Shown here one piece after another: positions 15,651-18,658 of a stretch of 18,658 nt of DNA. Below the pieces are notes generated by a model that saw nothing but the letters and a program-made list of their open reading frames with translations, did not search any database and was not told the origin of the DNA. The position numbers and the translations under genes were made by a program. The stretch comes from JAYPEY01 sp047618185 (lineage in GTDB: Bacteria; Verrucomicrobiota; Verrucomicrobiia; Limisphaerales; JAYPEY01). How positions within the stretch are numbered: position 1 is the first letter of the stretch; every line of letters begins with the position of its first letter. The stretch covers positions 1 through 18,658 of the forward strand of contig JBLHKZ010000095.1 of the NCBI GenBank assembly GCA_047618185.1, written 5' to 3'.

Positions 15651-16979
15651 ATGAAAACTTCATTTCGCCCCACTCCACTCCTCTCACGACTCATCCTTGC
15701 TCTGGCGCTGTCCGCCATTTCCTTTTTGTCCGCCAGTCAAGCGCGCGCCGCAGCCAAACCGGCCGCGAATGCCAACACCGCACTCGTCATATCCGTCCGC
15801 GGATCCGCGACGCACACAGACGTCGCAGGGACCGAGAGCCGTCTCAAGCGCGGCATGGCGCTTCCCCAGGGAGCCACGATCACCACTGGCCCCACGGGCT
15901 TCGTTGTCCTGCGAATCGCCGACCGCCAAAACGTGCTTCGAGTGCGCTCCGACTCCGTGTTGACCATTGAAACGCTCAGTGTTCGCGAAGTCGCCGGCGA
16001 ATCTGTCATCAACACAAAGATGAAGCTCACGAAGGGCAGCCTGCTGGGCAATGTGAAGAAGCTTTCCGCCGCGTCCAATTTCGAAGTGCAGACAGCCAAA
16101 GGCGTGGCTGGCATTCGCGGAACGGTTTTTGAAGTTCTCGCTGTCGGCATCGTGCGGTGTTTTCGCGGGCAGGTCACCATGGTCATCCTCGTCGCCGCCG
16201 TCCAAAGCGAGATCACCATCGGGGAAGGCCAGCAGCTGAATTTCGGAGCTCGGCCCGCGCCCAATCAACCGCCGCGAGTCATTGCCATCCCGCTGGACGC
16301 ACAAACGGGCGCCCAACTCGAGATCAACGCCCTGCGGCGAATCGTCGGCGAACAGGTCGAAGGCGCCCCCCACGACCTCCCGGAAAAGTTTCGTCGACTT
16401 ATCAAGGAAGCGCTAAAGGAGAATCCGAACGCCGACAATGGCAACGTCAACGCAACAGAACTCAAGAAAGTCATTCAACGAATCGTGGCAACGGTTAACA
16501 ACAACGCCGACACCGCCGATCTGAATAATCTTCGTCTGATCGAGCAGGTCGTCGCTGAAGCCGTGCGAGCGGCGATCCAGGACGCAAGTCGCTCGCCGGC
16601 GGCAGCCACAACCGCCGGCGCCGCCGCCGCCAGCTACCTGGACTCCGTGATTGTGGTCAATGGGGTCGGATCAAACGGAGGCACGGTGATTCGGCCCATC
16701 CTTGATCCGACGACCGCAGGACGAAACGCCCTAGACGCCGCCCGACTCGCCGCCTCAGTCTATGATGGGCTGATAGGTGGCGAGGCATCCCCCCAACAGG
16801 CTTTCGCCGGAGCGCTCGCCGCCTGCGCCTATCTTGCCGGAAACCCGGGCGATGCTGCTGGCGCGCGAAATCACGCCCAAACCGTCGCCGCGAACGTGCC
16901 CGCCGGCGACTCGATTCCCGTCGATAATGTGAACCAATTTTTCGTCGAGAAGATCATCTCGCCCAACGGCGAAGACTGA
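15651..16979 (+). CDS. Exported FecR-domain protein, long paralogue with Ala-rich C-terminal extension
   Basis: A 442-residue protein with a Sec signal peptide (core 10-27, probable cleavage after ARA at 33). The FecR domain covers roughly 40-215 and repeats the features of the preceding paralogue: LTIETL (104-109), KGSLLGNVKK (128-137), TAKGVAGIRGTVFEV (148-162) and C170 at the position equivalent to C164. A region of about 230 residues follows that the paralogue lacks: helical and charged (245-310), then Ala/Gly-rich (325-420), without a membrane anchor or known motif that I recognise. Terminators bound it on both sides, so it is a single-gene unit just before the CHASE2 cyclase. Function is unknown; it is inferred to be periplasmic or surface-located. 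Confidence 0.87.
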   Translation: MKTSFRPTPLLSRLILALALSAISFLSASQARAAAKPAANANTALVISVRGSATHTDVAGTESRLKRGMALPQGATITTGPTGFVVLRIADRQNVLRVRSDSVLTIETLSVREVAGESVINTKMKLTKGSLLGNVKKLSAASNFEVQTAKGVAGIRGTVFEVLAVGIVRCFRGQVTMVILVAAVQSEITIGEGQQLNFGARPAPNQPPRVIAIPLDAQTGAQLEINALRRIVGEQVEGAPHDLPEKFRRLIKEALKENPNADNGNVNATELKKVIQRIVATVNNNADTADLNNLRLIEQVVAEAVRAAIQDASRSPAAATTAGAAAASYLDSVIVVNGVGSNGGTVIRPILDPTTAGRNALDAARLAASVYDGLIGGEASPQQAFAGALAACAYLAGNPGDAAGARNHAQTVAANVPAGDSIPVDNVNQFFVEKIISPNGED

Positions 16980-17004
16980 GCGCCTGATCGATGGCATTTT
17001 CCCG

Positions 17005-17037
17005 AGCAGAGCAACCTTGAGTTGCTCTGCTTTTTTT
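17005..17037 (+). terminator. Intrinsic terminator after second FecR gene
   Basis: AGCAGAGCAAC and GTTGCTCTGCT pair in a perfect 11-base-pair stem around a CTTGA loop, followed by six more T residues. It ends only 15 bases before the GTG start of the cyclase gene and overlaps that gene's candidate promoter. Confidence 0.92.
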
Positions 17038-17044
17038 CTATGAT
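17017..17044 (+). promoter_or_regulatory. Candidate promoter of the CHASE2 cyclase gene, embedded in the terminator
   Basis: TTGAGT at 17017-17022 (4 of 6), a 16-base spacer, then TATGAT at 17039-17044 (5 of 6). The -35 is formed by the terminator loop and the start of its descending arm, and the T-tract forms part of the spacer. Transcription would begin about 17050-17053, at or next to the GTG start codon, giving a leaderless or nearly leaderless mRNA. Confidence 0.5.
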
Positions 17045-17052
17045 TCGCCCCG

Positions 17053-18658
17053 GTGAAAGAGCGTCTACTTAAACTGGCTCCCATTCTGATCCCGCTTGCC
17101 GTGATCAGCGTTGTTTGTCTGGTCGCGATCTTCGAGCACGTTTCCCCCGGCATGGGCATGCTGGATCGCTGGGAGCACGACACCTATGACTGGCGATCGC
17201 GCAAGGCTCTGACTGACGACGCGCCTGCCGCGACGAATCTGGCGACGGTCTTTATCGACAACTACAGCCTTGACCAGATCAACGAGGCGTTTGGCGAGAA
17301 ATGGCCGTGGCCGACAGTGATCCACGCAAACATCGTCCGCGAATTGTCCAATCAGGACGCCGAGGCGGTCGCCTTCGATGTCTTGTTCGCCGAGGAAGAT
17401 ATGAATCCGGATTATGAGGAACTTCCCTCCGACGTCTTCTTTGGCCTGCAACTCAGCAACGCGAATAACGTCGTCCTTGCCACTTTCGGCGACACGAAAA
17501 CCTCGGGAGCCTGGGAGGCCGAACTGCCCAACGACCGACTCCGGACCAATGCGTTCAACGTCGGCCATGCCACCGCCGACTTCGACAAGGACGGCATCCT
17601 GCGGCGCGCCGCTGTATTCAAGACCGACAAGGAACACGGACGCATCTGGCACATGGCCGTCGTCATGGCCGCGAAGGCCCTCGATATCGATCTCGATAAA
17701 TCCACGGTCACAACGGACCGCGTCATTTTCCGCGACGCCGCCGGGGCCACCGTCCGGGAAATGCCGATCGATCAAAACGGATTCTTCTACATCAACTGGC
17801 GGCTGGCGTGGAATGACCCGCGGCTGGCCCAGTTCTCTGCCTTACAACTCTTCAATATGGACAGTGTGCGCGAAGATGACCTCACTGCGTATCGGAAATA
17901 CCTCAGTGACCTGCGCGCCGAGGGCAGTGAAATACCCACCGACACTCCCTACGCAAACAAGCTCGTCTTCATCGGTTCCACCGCCTCGGGCAACAACGTG
18001 TCCGACGTCGGCGCCACACCGGTCGCCGAAGAGACCTTTCTGGTCAGCAAACATTGGAACATCGCGAACTCGATCTTGATGGGCGAGTTCATCAAGCGAA
18101 GCTCGCTGGGCCTCGACCTCCTTCTAATCATTCTACTCGGCGCCATTTCCGGCGTCCTCAGCCGGACTCTCAAAGCGCCTTGGCCCTCCATTTCAGTGAT
18201 CGTCGTCGGCCTCGTCTACTTCCTCATCGCGGTGAAGGTGTTTCTGGAAACGCGCTACTGGATGCCGATTATTCTGCCTGAGTTCGGCGGACTCCTGCTA
18301 ACCCATGTCGCGCTGGTCAGTTACCAGGTCATTTTCGAGCAGAAGGAAAAACGCCGCGTTAAAGACGTCTTTTCCAAACTGGTCTCGCCCAACGTCGTCC
18401 ACGAACTGCTCGCCGCGGATCAACTGAATTTCGGAGGTAAGCGGAAAAACATCACCGTTATGTTCTCCGACGTGCGCGGATTCACCTCGATGACCGACGA
18501 GTACCACAAACGCGCCGAAGCCTACAAAGTGGAGCACGCGGACGACCCTGAAAAGGTGGAGGCCTATTCCGATCTCATGGCCCAGGAGTCGCTCTCCAAC
18601 GTGAACATCTACCTCGGCGCCATCTCCAACATGGTGAAGAAGCACAACGGCACGCTGG
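17053..18658 (+). CDS. CHASE2-domain class III adenylate/guanylate cyclase, 3' end outside window
   Basis: Membrane receptor cyclase; 535 codons are present. A first membrane helix (about 8-28) leads into an extracytoplasmic CHASE2 sensor domain (about 40-330) with FIDNYSLDQI, WPWPTVIHANIVREL, VAFDVLFAEED, VGHATADFDKDGILRR and KLVFIGSTASG. Three membrane helices follow (about 353-372, 378-397, 404-424), then a coiled linker and the start of the cyclase domain with the metal-binding Asp473 in FSDVRGFTSM. About 17-20 extra residues lie between RGFTSM and HNGTL. The GTG at 17053 is the only start before the first helix (TGA at 17041-17043 in frame). No Shine-Dalgarno. Substrate (ATP or GTP) cannot be judged because the deciding residues lie beyond the window. 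Confidence 0.93.
   Translation, partial: MKERLLKLAPILIPLAVISVVCLVAIFEHVSPGMGMLDRWEHDTYDWRSRKALTDDAPAATNLATVFIDNYSLDQINEAFGEKWPWPTVIHANIVRELSNQDAEAVAFDVLFAEEDMNPDYEELPSDVFFGLQLSNANNVVLATFGDTKTSGAWEAELPNDRLRTNAFNVGHATADFDKDGILRRAAVFKTDKEHGRIWHMAVVMAAKALDIDLDKSTVTTDRVIFRDAAGATVREMPIDQNGFFYINWRLAWNDPRLAQFSALQLFNMDSVREDDLTAYRKYLSDLRAEGSEIPTDTPYANKLVFIGSTASGNNVSDVGATPVAEETFLVSKHWNIANSILMGEFIKRSSLGLDLLLIILLGAISGVLSRTLKAPWPSISVIVVGLVYFLIAVKVFLETRYWMPIILPEFGGLLLTHVALVSYQVIFEQKEKRRVKDVFSKLVSPNVVHELLAADQLNFGGKRKNITVMFSDVRGFTSMTDEYHKRAEAYKVEHADDPEKVEAYSDLMAQESLSNVNIYLGAISNMVKKHNGTL

Noticed and set aside
16423..16458. EF-hand-like calcium loop (NADNGNVNATEL) in the long FecR protein
   Set aside because: Gly at position 6, Val at 8 and Glu at 12 fit, but positions 1 and 3 (Pro and Ala) lack the oxygen ligands, so calcium binding is not supported.
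14716..16979. Classic FecIR iron-uptake regulation
   Set aside because: No sigma factor, TonB-dependent receptor or internal membrane helix accompanies the FecR domains, and both have signal peptides.

Overview
The window reads as an ordinary chromosomal stretch of a high-GC member of the Verrucomicrobiota (PVC group). The assignment rests on the EPSP synthase variant (an SSWQID segment, RVQECER in place of RVKESDR, and a KIKNPACVKKTFPNFF end), the LeuC variant with an extra segment near residues 97-123, and exported FecR-domain proteins beside a CHASE2 cyclase. It is inferred from remembered family patterns, not from a database search. Few starts have a Shine-Dalgarno sequence. No tRNA, rRNA, CRISPR array, insertion sequence or prophage was seen.

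Layout. 1-2733 (+): aroA (5' end outside the window), cmk and plsC form a probable operon for shikimate, CMP/dCMP phosphorylation and phospholipid acylation. A small heptanucleotide repeat lies between aroA and cmk. 2730-4324 (-): a YeeZ-like atypical SDR followed by lspA; lspA converges on plsC with overlapping stop codons. 4436-6053 (+): an unrecognised 84-residue protein overlapping the start of mnmE. 6217-8787 (+): a TPR plus GspE-N-like protein lacking an ATPase domain, then a complete GspE/PilB ATPase. 8915-10123 (+): moeA. 10166-11170 (-): an exported, partly low-complexity protein I do not recognise. 11331-12698 (+): leuC without leuD. 12753-14627 (+): an O-antigen ligase/polymerase-family membrane protein with a TPR tail.

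14716-18658 (+) is the most interesting part. Two paralogous exported FecR-domain proteins, each followed by a strong intrinsic terminator, precede a CHASE2-transmembrane-class III nucleotide cyclase cut by the window end. The FecR proteins would sit outside the cytoplasmic membrane, where the CHASE2 sensor domain also lies, so an envelope-signal to cyclic-nucleotide pathway is a reasonable hypothesis. The second terminator appears to double as the promoter of the cyclase gene, which would then be transcribed as a nearly leaderless mRNA with a GTG start.

No intergenic gap exceeds about 165 bases. All coding calls come from translated motifs and gene order. Promoter calls are by eye and weak unless stated.
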